Part shown: positions 1 through 7,525 of the stretch, piece after piece | How the letters are laid out: each line of letters begins with the position of its first letter | Position numbering within the stretch: position 1 is the first letter of the stretch | NCBI GenBank assembly: GCA_002898135.1 | Contig: BDTQ01000223.1 | Coordinates: 1-11,163, forward strand | DNA from: a bacterium BMS3Bbin07 | GTDB taxonomy: Bacteria; Nitrospirota; Thermodesulfovibrionia; Thermodesulfovibrionales; JdFR-85 | DNA: 11,163 nt | Direction: 5' to 3' | Notes under the pieces: generated by a model | What the model was told of the DNA's origin: nothing | What the model saw: the letters and a program-made list of their open reading frames with translations, nothing else | Database searches by the model: none | Program-made: the position numbers and the translations under genes

Positions 1-953
1 CCGATTATACAGACATCGGCACAGCCGTAAACGGATGAGAGCTCACCTATCGTATCAAGGAGGACAATGTCCTTCCCCCTGACAGAAGCATCGGATTTTT
101 TGGCAAAATCAGCTTTCCTCTCCCTTAAAAGTCTCTCAACCTCTGCAAACCTTTCAGGGTGTCTTGGGGCTATGATGAGAGTCGCTCCTGAAAAACTCCT
201 CCTTATTGAATTGAAGGCATCAAGGATAATCTCCTCCTCTCCTTCATGGGTGCTTCCTGCTACAATCACCGGCCTGCCGAGGTCTTTACACCAGGCCGGG
301 ATTTCAGCAGGCGGGGTGATATCAAACTTGAGATTTCCCGTAACCTGAACCTTTTCTTCAGGTGCTCCAAGGACCATGATCTTTTCAGCATCCCTGGCGG
401 TCTGCATACAGAAAAAATCCACCATTCCTATCATACCCTTCATAAAAAACCCTATCTTCCTGTAACCTGAGAATGAACCATCGGATATCCTGCCGTTGAC
501 AATCACTATCGGGATACCCTCCGACTTTATGGTTTTAAGCAGGTTCGGCCACAGCTCCGTCTCCATTATTACAAGCATGTCAGGCCTAATGCGGGCTGCC
601 GTCTTTTTGATTGCAGAAGGATTATCAAAAGGCACATAAATACAGGCCTCATCTTCGGTAATAAAATCCTGCACAACCTTCTGCCCTGTATCCGTAACCG
701 TGGAGACGATGATATCAGCCACTGCCCTCAATCTTTCAATCAGAGGTCTGGCAGCCATTGCCTCACCCACGGAGACGGCATGGATCCAGACTGCAGGCCT
801 CTTCCTGCCGCCTTTATGGGTCAACCTTAAAGGGACAAAGCCAAACCTCTCCTTTAACCATCTCCCCCTAAGATGGGGGGGCCTTTTCAATAAGTGTACC
901 GGCAGAAGCAGGGTCAGACTGAAAATATAAAGAAGGTTGTACACCATACGCAT
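1..953 (-). CDS. kdtA: 3-deoxy-D-manno-octulosonic acid (Kdo) transferase, C-terminus cut by window edge
   Basis: This enzyme transfers Kdo from CMP-Kdo to the lipid A precursor at the inner face of the inner membrane. The frame is open from an ATG at 953 to the left edge, giving 317 residues of a protein usually near 420-430. Residues 5-22 form a hydrophobic segment, the expected N-terminal membrane anchor. HAVSVGE at 58-64 holds the glutamate (E64) that acts as catalytic base in this family. ETELWPN at 131-137 and GSTHEGEEE at 233-241 are family signatures, and IIAPRHPERF at 260-269 starts the CMP-Kdo-binding half. A second in-frame ATG lies two codons in, at 947; neither start has a convincing ribosome binding site. 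Only 4 bases separate it from the lpxB stop, so translational coupling to lpxB is likely. Identification is firm; whether it adds one or more Kdo cannot be read from the sequence. Confidence 0.95.
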   Translation of the reverse strand, partial: MRMVYNLLYIFSLTLLLPVHLLKRPPHLRGRWLKERFGFVPLRLTHKGGRKRPAVWIHAVSVGEAMAARPLIERLRAVADIIVSTVTDTGQKVVQDFITEDEACIYVPFDNPSAIKKTAARIRPDMLVIMETELWPNLLKTIKSEGIPIVIVNGRISDGSFSGYRKIGFFMKGMIGMVDFFCMQTARDAEKIMVLGAPEEKVQVTGNLKFDITPPAEIPAWCKDLGRPVIVAGSTHEGEEEIILDAFNSIRRSFSGATLIIAPRHPERFAEVERLLRERKADFAKKSDASVRGKDIVLLDTIGELSSVYGCADVCII

Positions 954-957
954 AAGG

Positions 958-2115
958 TTAAATCTTCTCATTATCCACTTTTATCCACCCCGACATCTCG
1001 CCTATCATCTCTGCAACCCTCCGAGATGCCCTCCTGCCCTCATAAAAGGCCCTGATCTCCCTAAACGACTCAGTCATATACCTCCGGACCTGGTCATCAT
1101 TTATTATCCGCTCCAGTTCCCTGACAACGTTCTCTGTAGTCGCCCTGTATTGAATCAGTTCCCTGACAACCTCCCTGTCCATCAGAAGGTTGACAAGGCT
1201 TATATATTTTACATTGACAAGCATCCTTCCTATAAGATATGTAAGGGGAGAGACTTTGTAAACAACCACCATTGGAACGTTACAAAGCGCTGCCTGAAGA
1301 GTTGAAGTACCCGAGGCTATAAGGGCCAGATCGGTGGCGGAAAGCACCTCGGTCGCCATTCCTCTTACAACCTTCACTCCAAGCCCTTCAAGCACGCCGG
1401 ACCATTCCCGAAAATCAACGGCAGAGAGGTTTGGGGCCATGGGAAGGATATACTGAAAATTGGGATATTCTCTTTTAAACCACTGAATTACACTTATAAA
1501 CAGGGGCATAAGTCTCTTTAACTCGTGTCTTCTACTTCCGGGCAGGAGGGCAAGGACCTCCCTGTCGGGACTTAAGCCCAGGCTCTCCTTTATAAAAGCC
1601 TTGCTCCCCTTTGTATTCTCTATCTCCTCCATTATCGGATGCCCCACAAACTCACAATTCGCGCCTGCATCCCTGTAAATCTTCTCCTCAAAAGGGAGGA
1701 CCACTGCTATCCTGTCGGAGAGTGCCTTGATCTTCCTGATCCTCTTTCTCCTCCAGGCCCATACCTGGGGGCTCACATAGTAGAGCACCCTGATCCCGAG
1801 AGACTTGGCCCTTTGGGCAACCTTGAGGTTAAAATCAGGAAAATCAATAAGGACTACAACGGCTGGCCTCTCCTGCTCCAGCCTTTCCGTTATTCTTGAA
1901 AATACATCCCGAAGGGTTTTTATGGATGAGACTGCCTCAACAAGGCCAAAGGCACCTGTAATGCCTGCTATAAGCTCTACACCTTCAGCCATCATCCGCT
2001 CGCCGCCAACGCCACAGATGCGGATATCCTCCTTTAAAGTCCTCAATGCCCTGGCCAGGAGCGCTCCATAAAGCTCTCCGGAAGACTCACCTGTGATGAT
2101 GAATACGTCGGTCAT
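958..2115 (-). CDS. lpxB: lipid-A-disaccharide synthase
   Basis: LpxB joins a UDP-diacylglucosamine to lipid X to form the beta-1,6 disaccharide of lipid A; it is a peripheral inner-membrane glycosyltransferase (GT19). The 385-residue product matches the normal family length. Visible signatures are ITGESSGELYGA at 7-18, DFPDFN at 91-96, YYVSPQVWAWRRKRI at 112-126, LPGSRRHE at 191-198 and ASGTSTLQ at 267-274. I chose the ATG at 2115 because ITGESSG then lies at the usual distance from the N-terminus; an in-frame TTG three codons upstream (2124) is the alternative. No Shine-Dalgarno sequence precedes either start, because the upstream DNA is an 8-bp repeat tract. It follows the gnnA/gnnB-like pair, so its substrates may carry 2,3-diamino sugars. 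Confidence 0.96.
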   Translation of the reverse strand: MTDVFIITGESSGELYGALLARALRTLKEDIRICGVGGERMMAEGVELIAGITGAFGLVEAVSSIKTLRDVFSRITERLEQERPAVVVLIDFPDFNLKVAQRAKSLGIRVLYYVSPQVWAWRRKRIRKIKALSDRIAVVLPFEEKIYRDAGANCEFVGHPIMEEIENTKGSKAFIKESLGLSPDREVLALLPGSRRHELKRLMPLFISVIQWFKREYPNFQYILPMAPNLSAVDFREWSGVLEGLGVKVVRGMATEVLSATDLALIASGTSTLQAALCNVPMVVVYKVSPLTYLIGRMLVNVKYISLVNLLMDREVVRELIQYRATTENVVRELERIINDDQVRRYMTESFREIRAFYEGRRASRRVAEMIGEMSGWIKVDNEKI

Positions 2116-2122
2116 GGCTGGC

Positions 2123-2194
2123 AAGATATCAGGCTAACAAGCTGGCAAGCTGGCAAGCTGGCAAGCTGACAGGCTGACAAGCTATCAGGCTGGC
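2123..2194. repeat. 8-bp pseudo-tandem repeat filling the gnnB-lpxB gap
   Basis: Nine consecutive 8-base units on the plus strand: AAGATATC, AGGCTAAC, three exact AAGCTGGC, AAGCTGAC, AGGCTGAC, AAGCTATC and AGGCTGGC. The pattern fades into the lpxB start (TGGCTGGC around 2115-2122), so nearly the entire leader before lpxB is repeat. The central three units are identical, which suggests recent slippage expansion. The units do not pair with each other on one strand beyond the AGCT core, so this is a tandem tract and not a hairpin. Confidence 0.9.
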
Positions 2195-2215
2195 TGCTCT
2201 TGACTACTGAGACAT

Positions 2216-3310
2216 TCATGCAACTGCCCTCCTGACTGCTTCACAGACCTTCTCCAGGGCAGACTCTTCTATCTCGGGATATATCGGCAGTGAAAGCACT
2301 TCAAGGGAGGCCTTCTCTGCAACGGGGAAATCACCCCTGCTGTATCCTGACCCTTTCAGGGCCTCCTGGAGGTGCAGGGGGATGGGATAGTATACAACGG
2401 AGGAGATGCCCTGCTCATACAGGTAAGACTTGATCCTGTCCCTCATGGGGCTTTTTATCGTGTACTGATGGTAGACATGATAGAAGTCCTTCTGCTCCTG
2501 AGGGCATTGGACTACTGAGCCAAGATGCTCTGTATAAAAACGTGCCTTCTCTCTCCTCAGCGACAGATACCGGTCAATCCTTTTGAACTTTACCAGAAGA
2601 ACGGCTGCCTGAATCTCGTCAAGCCTGCTGTTAAGCCCGATAGCCTGGTGGATATATCCCTTCTCTGAGCCGTGATTCCTGAGCACCCTCATTTTCCCGG
2701 CAATCGTCTCATTATCCGTGGTAATGAGACCTCCGTCACCATAAGCCCCGAGATTCTTGCTCGGATAGAAACTGAAACACCCTGCATCACCAAAGCTTCC
2801 GGTCTTTCTGCCTTTTATGTGGGCGCCAAAGGACTGGGCACAATCCTCCACAATAAAGAGATTATATTTTGAGGCAATCTCCCTTATCCTCTCCATATCT
2901 GCCGGCATACCAAACATATGCACCGGCATTATCGCCCGTGTCCTGTCGGTTATCCTCTCCTCTATCTTTTCAGGGTCAATGTTTAATGTCCCGGGGTCTA
3001 TATCAACGAATACCGGCTTTGCCCCCTGGTATATGATAGACTCAACCGTGGCAAAGAAGGTAAAGGGTGTGGTTATCACCTCATCATCCTTACCAATACC
3101 AAGTGTTTTGAGACTCAGGTTAAGGGCATCAGTCCCTGAGGCCACACCTACTGCCTCCTTAACGCTGTGATAGCCGGCAATACTCTTTTCGAGTTCTTCC
3201 ACCCTGGGGCCAAGGATATACCTGCAGCTTTCAAGCACATCGGTAATCTGTTCAAGTATCTCTTCCCTCAGGGCCTCATACTGAACCTTCAGGTCAACCA
3301 TTGGAATCAT
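2216..3310 (-). CDS. gnnB: DegT/DnrJ/EryC1/StrS aminotransferase, probable UDP-3-keto-GlcNAc aminotransferase (GnnB-like)
   Basis: This is a PLP enzyme of the sugar aminotransferase family. In the proposed role it transfers an amino group, from glutamate in characterised GnnB, to C3 of UDP-3-keto-GlcNAc and gives UDP-GlcNAc3N for lipid A. The 364-residue product has the full set of family features: SGTDALNL at 58-65 (phosphate grip), VEDCAQS at 154-160 with D156 for the pyridine nitrogen, FYPSKNLGAYGDGG at 181-194 with K185 as the Schiff-base lysine, RNHG at 211-214, and GLNSRLDEIQAA at 225-236. Its ATG overlaps the stop of the oxidoreductase by 4 bases (ATGA) and a GAGGAGA ribosome binding site lies 4-5 bases upstream. 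The family call is certain. The substrate is inferred from the oxidoreductase partner and lpxB neighbour; WbpE-type nucleotide sugar aminotransferases are the main alternative. Confidence 0.82.
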   Translation of the reverse strand: MIPMVDLKVQYEALREEILEQITDVLESCRYILGPRVEELEKSIAGYHSVKEAVGVASGTDALNLSLKTLGIGKDDEVITTPFTFFATVESIIYQGAKPVFVDIDPGTLNIDPEKIEERITDRTRAIMPVHMFGMPADMERIREIASKYNLFIVEDCAQSFGAHIKGRKTGSFGDAGCFSFYPSKNLGAYGDGGLITTDNETIAGKMRVLRNHGSEKGYIHQAIGLNSRLDEIQAAVLLVKFKRIDRYLSLRREKARFYTEHLGSVVQCPQEQKDFYHVYHQYTIKSPMRDRIKSYLYEQGISSVVYYPIPLHLQEALKGSGYSRGDFPVAEKASLEVLSLPIYPEIEESALEKVCEAVRRAVA

Positions 3311-4227
3311 ATCGTCTCCTCTATCTTTCTGTTTATCTCAAGCGCCACCCTCAGTGCCTCCAGCCCATCGCGGGCAGTTACCCTGGGTTGTCTTCTGTTC
3401 ATTACACACCGTGCAAAATCTTTAAGCTCTTCTTTCAGTGGCTCACTATAGTCCAGTTTGATCTCCTCTCTCCGAATGGTCCCGGAGGAATCCTTATTGT
3501 GTCTGAATATCTCAAGGCTCTGGTAATCAAGCATTATATATTCCGAATCCTGGAAGACCTTTAGAATCCTTTTCTTTTCAGGAGAAAGCCTGCTTGCAGT
3601 AACAAGGGCCTTTGTGCCATCCTCCATCTCCAGCCAGGCCTTGGCAACATCGATTTTATCAGTAAGCACCTTTGCGCCAACAGCCCTGATATCTATAATG
3701 GGGCTGCGGCAGAGGGAGAGTATGATATCAATATCATGTATCATAAGGTCAAGGGTTATATCCACATCCGTTCCCCTGCCCAGAAAGGGAGAAAGCCTCT
3801 CTGCCTCAAAAAACCTCGGTCCCTTTAACTTATCCTCAATATACAGCACTACCGGGTTGAACCTCTCGAGATGTCCCACCTGGATAATCCTCCCGGAGCT
3901 TTCTGCTTCAGCAATGAGACCCTCTGCTTCCTCTATCGTCCGTGTAAAGGGTTTTTCAACAAGAAGGTCCTTCCCTGCCTGCAGAGAGCTCATGGCTATT
4001 TCATGATGCGTGGTCGTGGGGGTCACAATGCTGAGGGCGTCCACATACGGAAGGACGTCCCTGTAGTTTATGAACGCCTGACAGCCGCATTGCTCTGCAA
4101 TCTCCCCTGCCCGCCCCTCATCAATATCCACCACACCAACAAGCTCCGTCTCTTCAATCTCCGAAAAAACCCTCGCATGATGCCTGCCGAGATATCCCGT
4201 ACCTATTACCGCTACCCGTATGCCCAT
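3307..4227 (-). CDS. gnnA: Gfo/Idh/MocA oxidoreductase, probable UDP-GlcNAc 3-dehydrogenase (GnnA-like)
   Basis: Proposed to oxidise the 3-hydroxyl of UDP-GlcNAc using NAD+, producing the 3-keto sugar that the next gene's product aminates. The 306-residue protein has an N-terminal Rossmann motif GTGYLG at 9-14, the family EKP at 91-93, GHLERFNP at 118-125 and DLMIHDIDI at 160-168 with the His-Asp pair (H164, D165) typical of the active site. The ATG at 4227 is preceded by a purine-rich GAAGAGG three bases upstream. It is followed by the aminotransferase in a 4-base overlap, so the two are almost certainly co-translated. The placement beside lpxB parallels Acidithiobacillus, where gnnA and gnnB lie between lpxA and lpxB. 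The family is certain; the substrate is inferred from context. A WbpB-type role in O-antigen sugars is the alternative. Confidence 0.8.
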   Translation of the reverse strand: MGIRVAVIGTGYLGRHHARVFSEIEETELVGVVDIDEGRAGEIAEQCGCQAFINYRDVLPYVDALSIVTPTTTHHEIAMSSLQAGKDLLVEKPFTRTIEEAEGLIAEAESSGRIIQVGHLERFNPVVLYIEDKLKGPRFFEAERLSPFLGRGTDVDITLDLMIHDIDIILSLCRSPIIDIRAVGAKVLTDKIDVAKAWLEMEDGTKALVTASRLSPEKKRILKVFQDSEYIMLDYQSLEIFRHNKDSSGTIRREEIKLDYSEPLKEELKDFARCVMNRRQPRVTARDGLEALRVALEINRKIEETI

Positions 4228-4273
4228 TTACCTCTTCCTTAAACCCATCCCTGTTTTTCTGTATTTGTACTAT

Positions 4274-5290
4274 TTATGATGCAAGTCTTTGGGTCGTCCT
4301 TACGATCTCATCCAGCTTCCTCAATGCCTTCCCCGAATCAATAACCTCCTGGGCTATCAGGGACGCCTCCTTAATGTCATCAGTCCTGCCCGAAACCATC
4401 AAGGTAACAGATGCATTCATTACAACTATATCCCTTTTTGGCCCGGGGTTCCCCTTAAGAATGATCATCGTGGCCTCAGCATTCTCCCGGGCATCTCCAC
4501 CTGCAATAGACTCAACAGGAGCCCTGTTAAAACCAAAGTCCTCAGGGGCAATAATTAAATTTTCTATAATTCCATTCCTGAAACGACTCACCTTCGAGCC
4601 ATCGGTAATCGTGATCTCGTCAAGCCCATCCTCGCCATGAAAAACCATCACATCCTCAGCACCAAGATTACCAAGGACTCGGGCAAGGGGCTCTGTAAGC
4701 CTGTCCGTAAATACACCGACGGTCTGCCTCTTTGCACCTGCAGGGTTGGTAATGGGTCCGAGTATATTGAATATCGTCCTTATCCCCAGCTCCCTTCTTG
4801 GCCCCACAGCATACTTCATGGCAGGGTGAAACAGGGGGGCAAAGAGAAAGCCAAAACCAGTTTCAAAGAGACACTCCTGCACCTTCTCAGGGGGAAGGTC
4901 TATCCTGACCCCCAGGGCCTCCAGCACATCTGCACTTCCCGACCTGCTCGAGACAGACCTGTTTCCATGCTTGGCAACAGGAATCCCGCAGGCACTCACC
5001 ACAATAGCAGCAGTCGTTGATATGTTAAATGTTTGGGCCATATCACCACCGGTACCGCAGGTGTCCACAACACCTTCAGGGGCACTAATTCTTGCAGCCT
5101 TCTCTCTCATGACCTTTGCAGCCCCTGTTATCTCCTCAACAGTCTCTCCCTTTATCCTCAAAGCAACAAGAAAGGCGCCTATCTGGGCATCGGTTGCCTT
5201 ACCCTCCATTATCTCCCGCATGCACTCAGCCATCTCGGACTCCGAAAGGTTGATACCCTGAACAAGCAGATTGATTGCCTCTCTGATCAT
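4274..5290 (-). CDS. trpD: anthranilate phosphoribosyltransferase
   Basis: Second step of tryptophan synthesis: joins anthranilate to PRPP to give phosphoribosyl-anthranilate, in the cytoplasm. Counting from the chosen start, the 338-residue protein shows CGTGGD at 78-83 (pyrophosphate binding), KHGNRSVSSRSGSADVLEALG at 107-127, GPRRELGIRTIFNILGP at 163-179 (anthranilate side) and the DE metal-binding pair at 224-225. Another in-frame ATG lies three codons upstream at 5299, but it abuts the AGGAGG ribosome binding site with no spacer. The ATG at 5290 has a 9-base spacer and gives the usual MIREAI N-terminus, so it is preferred. It is a stand-alone TrpD, not fused to TrpG. A 46-base gap follows before the lipid A pair; trpC does not follow. 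Confidence 0.96.
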   Translation of the reverse strand: MIREAINLLVQGINLSESEMAECMREIMEGKATDAQIGAFLVALRIKGETVEEITGAAKVMREKAARISAPEGVVDTCGTGGDMAQTFNISTTAAIVVSACGIPVAKHGNRSVSSRSGSADVLEALGVRIDLPPEKVQECLFETGFGFLFAPLFHPAMKYAVGPRRELGIRTIFNILGPITNPAGAKRQTVGVFTDRLTEPLARVLGNLGAEDVMVFHGEDGLDEITITDGSKVSRFRNGIIENLIIAPEDFGFNRAPVESIAGGDARENAEATMIILKGNPGPKRDIVVMNASVTLMVSGRTDDIKEASLIAQEVIDSGKALRKLDEIVRTTQRLAS

Positions 5291-5299
5291 TTCATCCAT

Positions 5300-5305
5300 C
5301 CTCCT
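5300..5305 (-). promoter_or_regulatory. trpD ribosome binding site that decides the start
   Basis: A perfect AGGAGG on the minus strand directly touches the upstream ATG (5299) and is 9 bases from the ATG at 5290. Since initiation with zero spacing is very poor, the downstream ATG is the likely start. The site also lies a few bases after the composite hairpin between trpG and trpD, so its access could depend on that fold. Confidence 0.75.
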
Positions 5306-5311
5306 GTTAAG

Positions 5312-5354
5312 CAGGTTTACAGGTCATGGGGTTAAGATAACCACCTGTCACCTG
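5312..5354 (-). promoter_or_regulatory. composite hairpin spanning the trpG stop and trpG-trpD gap
   Basis: On the transcribed (minus) strand three stems stack. CAGGT (5354-5350) pairs with ACCTG (5316-5312). After a small internal loop, ACAGGT (5348-5343) pairs with ACCTGT (5324-5319). GGTTA (5342-5338) pairs with TAACC (5334-5330) across a TCT triloop, leaving a CCATG bulge. The fold includes the trpG stop codon and ends 6 bases before the trpD AGGAGG. No U-run follows, so it is not a standard terminator. A role in coupling or in mRNA processing is inferred from position alone. Confidence 0.5.
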
Positions 5355-5920
5355 TTACCCAGTTTAAGGAAATTCCTCAGCAGATCCTTGCCAACCGTTG
5401 TCAGTATTGACTCCGGGTGAAACTGCACTCCTTCAATCACATACTCCCTGTGCCTCACCCCCATTATCTCACCCTCCTTTGTCCAGGCAGTCACCTCAAG
5501 GGACTCCGGCAGTGCCTCCCTTTTAATAATAAGGGAGTGATATCGGGTAGCCTCAAATGGATTAGGCAGTCCTTCAAATATGGTCTTGCCGTCATGGTAT
5601 ATGAGAGATGTCTTTCCATGCATCAGTTGCGGTGCATTAATAATCTCACCACCAAAGGCTGCACCAATGGATTGATGACCAAGACAGACCCCGAGCACGG
5701 GCTTCCTGCCGGCAAAGCAACGGATAACCTCTATGGAAATACCGGCTTCCCTTGGAGTGCACGGACCGGGCGAGATAACAATCCTGTCCGGATCAAGCTC
5801 CTCTATCTCCTTAACCGTTATCCTGTCATTACGGTATACCATTACCTCCTCACCAAGCTCACCAAAATACTGAACAAGGTTATAGGTAAAGGAATCGTAG
5901 TTATCAATCATCAGCAACAT
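5348..5920 (-). CDS. trpG: anthranilate synthase component II, glutamine amidotransferase
   Basis: Class I glutamine amidotransferase that hydrolyses glutamine and channels ammonia to TrpE for anthranilate formation. The 190-residue single-domain protein starts with the characteristic [14 protein letters not shown], has an oxyanion PGPCTP at 51-56, the nucleophile elbow [10 protein letters not shown] at 77-86 with C79, and the catalytic H168 and E170 in FHPES. The ATG at 5920 has GGAG about 9 bases upstream; a second ATG three codons in is less likely. It lies between trpE and trpD, which makes the tryptophan role primary. In organisms with no separate pabA the same protein can also serve aminodeoxychorismate synthase, which this window cannot settle. 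Confidence 0.95.
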   Translation of the reverse strand: MLLMIDNYDSFTYNLVQYFGELGEEVMVYRNDRITVKEIEELDPDRIVISPGPCTPREAGISIEVIRCFAGRKPVLGVCLGHQSIGAAFGGEIINAPQLMHGKTSLIYHDGKTIFEGLPNPFEATRYHSLIIKREALPESLEVTAWTKEGEIMGVRHREYVIEGVQFHPESILTTVGKDLLRNFLKLGNR

Positions 5921-5942
5921 AAACTCACTCCAGTCAGTCAGG

Positions 5943-6016
5943 ATTGACTATTGATTATTGACTATTGATTATTGACTATTTTTTTAATTGTCAATCGTCA
6001 ATCATCAATAGTCAAT
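5943..6016. repeat. heptamer repeat forming a long imperfect inverted repeat between trpE and trpG
   Basis: The left part (5946-5980) alternates GACTATT and GATTATT heptamers, five units in all. The right arm (5986-6016) is the near reverse complement of the left arm (5943-5973): 27 of 31 positions pair by my count, with two of the exceptions being G-T wobbles. The loop contains seven Ts on the plus strand. The tract almost fills the trpE-trpG gap, ending 3 bases from the trpE stop at 6020. Because the left arm is itself periodic, the hairpin can pair in more than one register. On the mRNA strand there is an A-rich loop and no U-run after the stem, so it does not look like a terminator. Confidence 0.85.
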
Positions 6017-6019
6017 TAT

Positions 6020-7489
6020 TCAAAGTTCTTCCTCTGCCATATCAACAGCCTTCATCATGCCGAGGGCCTTGTTAATGGTCTCTTTATATTCGTTTTCAGG
6101 AACGGAATCAGCTACAATACCCGCACCTGCCTGCACATATAGTTTACTATCTTTAATCACAATAGTTCTTATCGTAATACAGGTATCCGTGTTTCCCGAA
6201 TACCCGAAATAACCGACTGCACCTGCATACGGCCCCCTCTTAACAGGTTCAAGCTCATCGATAATCTCCATGGCCCTCACCTTTGGAGCTCCTGTAACCG
6301 TACCGGCAGGAAAGCAGGAACGGAATACGTCAAAGGCATCAAGGCCATCCTTCAGGGTGCCTTCCACATTTGAAACGAGATGCATTACATGACTGTATCT
6401 CTCAACCGACATCAACTCCGTGACCTTCACACTGCCTGTCTCGGCAACCCTTCCCACGTCATTCCTGCCAAGGTCTACAAGCATTATGTGCTCGGCAACC
6501 TCCTTTGGGTCTTCCCGCAGTTCCTTTTCAAGCGCCCTGTCTTCATCCTCGCTAAGCCCGCGCTTTCTTGTACCGGCAATAGGCCTCAGCTTTATATGTC
6601 TTCCTTCAAGCCTCACCAGTATCTCGGGAGAGGAACCCACAATCCGGGCCTCACCTGTATCCATGAAATACATATATGGCGAAGGGTTGATCACCCTCAG
6701 GGCTCGGTATATATTAAATGGTTCTACAGCACACTCCCGCTCAAACCTCTGAGAGACAACCACCTGAACAACATCGCCTGCCCATACGTACTCCTTTGCC
6801 TTCCTGACCGCCTCCTTAAAAACCTCCTCAGGGCCAAAGGAAGAGACAAACTCCCCTTCAGGTGCGGGTCTTCCGGAACTCTCTAAAACGCGGGGGACAG
6901 TCTTTAATCTCTCAACTACAGCATCTATTTTTTTCTCAGCCTCCCTGTAAGCCACCTCTGGAGAACCTTCAACATGCACAGGACAGACTATCTTCAGGCT
7001 CTGTTTGAGATTATCAAATATGAGGACAATATCCGGCATCATGAAATACATATCTGAAAGCCCGAGGGATGGCTTGTCCCTGTCCGGAACCCTTTCGAAA
7101 AACCTGACCATCTCATACCCTACATAACCCACAAGTCCGCCATAAAACCCGGGCAGTCCTTCAACCACAACTGGGTTATATAGGGACAGCTCTTCTTTCA
7201 GGGCATCCAGGGGGTCGGCATATACTGACTTCTTTACTGACTTGCCATCCTGAATAACCTCAACATTGTTTCCTTTTGCCCGGATTATCTTTCTCGCAGA
7301 TATGCCGAGGAAGGAATACCTTCCCCACTTCTCCCCCCCCTCTACACTCTCAAACAGAAAAGAAGGTGACGTAAAGAGTTTCAGATACGCAGAGACCGGG
7401 GTCTCCATATCTGCAAGTACCTCTCTGTACACCGGGATAAGGTTGCCACTGTTCGTTAAAGTCAAAAATGTCTTGTAATCCGGATACAT
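6020..7489 (-). CDS. trpE: anthranilate synthase component I
   Basis: Catalyses chorismate plus ammonia (from TrpG) to anthranilate and pyruvate, the committed step to tryptophan. The 489-residue protein is of full length and starts MYPDYKTFL, the common N-terminus of this subfamily, so the ATG at 7489 is secure. FLFES at 44-48 and NPSPYMYF at 268-275 correspond to the elements that bind feedback-inhibiting tryptophan. The chorismate-binding core shows PIAGTRKRG at 303-311, LVDLGRNDVGRV at 337-348, FPAGTVTGAPK at 393-403 and GAVGYFGY at 423-430. It is first in the trpE-trpG-trpD order. No leader peptide with tryptophan codons, T-box or Trp-repressor-like palindrome is visible upstream, and only 73 bases separate it from the divergent gene. 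Confidence 0.97.
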   Translation of the reverse strand: MYPDYKTFLTLTNSGNLIPVYREVLADMETPVSAYLKLFTSPSFLFESVEGGEKWGRYSFLGISARKIIRAKGNNVEVIQDGKSVKKSVYADPLDALKEELSLYNPVVVEGLPGFYGGLVGYVGYEMVRFFERVPDRDKPSLGLSDMYFMMPDIVLIFDNLKQSLKIVCPVHVEGSPEVAYREAEKKIDAVVERLKTVPRVLESSGRPAPEGEFVSSFGPEEVFKEAVRKAKEYVWAGDVVQVVVSQRFERECAVEPFNIYRALRVINPSPYMYFMDTGEARIVGSSPEILVRLEGRHIKLRPIAGTRKRGLSEDEDRALEKELREDPKEVAEHIMLVDLGRNDVGRVAETGSVKVTELMSVERYSHVMHLVSNVEGTLKDGLDAFDVFRSCFPAGTVTGAPKVRAMEIIDELEPVKRGPYAGAVGYFGYSGNTDTCITIRTIVIKDSKLYVQAGAGIVADSVPENEYKETINKALGMMKAVDMAEEEL

Positions 7490-7495
7490 CTGACT

Positions 7496-7525
7496 ATTTT
7501 AAACATAAAAAGCTCTTTTTAGCAA
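7496..7525 (-). promoter_or_regulatory. candidate trpE promoter, possibly leaderless
   Basis: On the minus strand, TTGCTA (7525-7520) and TAAAAT (7501-7496) resemble -35 and -10 boxes with an 18-base spacer. The -10 ends only 6 bases before the trpE ATG. A start site at normal spacing would put the first base of the mRNA at or almost at the start codon. No Shine-Dalgarno sequence is present. Prediction by eye only. Confidence 0.45.

Noticed and set aside
67..930. Several plus-strand open frames of 74-93 codons opposite kdtA
   Set aside because: They are the complement of a confidently identified kdtA frame and encode no recognisable motif.
2123..2194. CRISPR array
   Set aside because: Units are 8 bases with no spacers between them, far below CRISPR repeat size; there are no cas genes.
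5943..6016. Rho-independent terminator between trpE and trpG
   Set aside because: The stem is AT-rich and on the mRNA strand there is no U-run after it; the T-run lies in the loop on the opposite strand.
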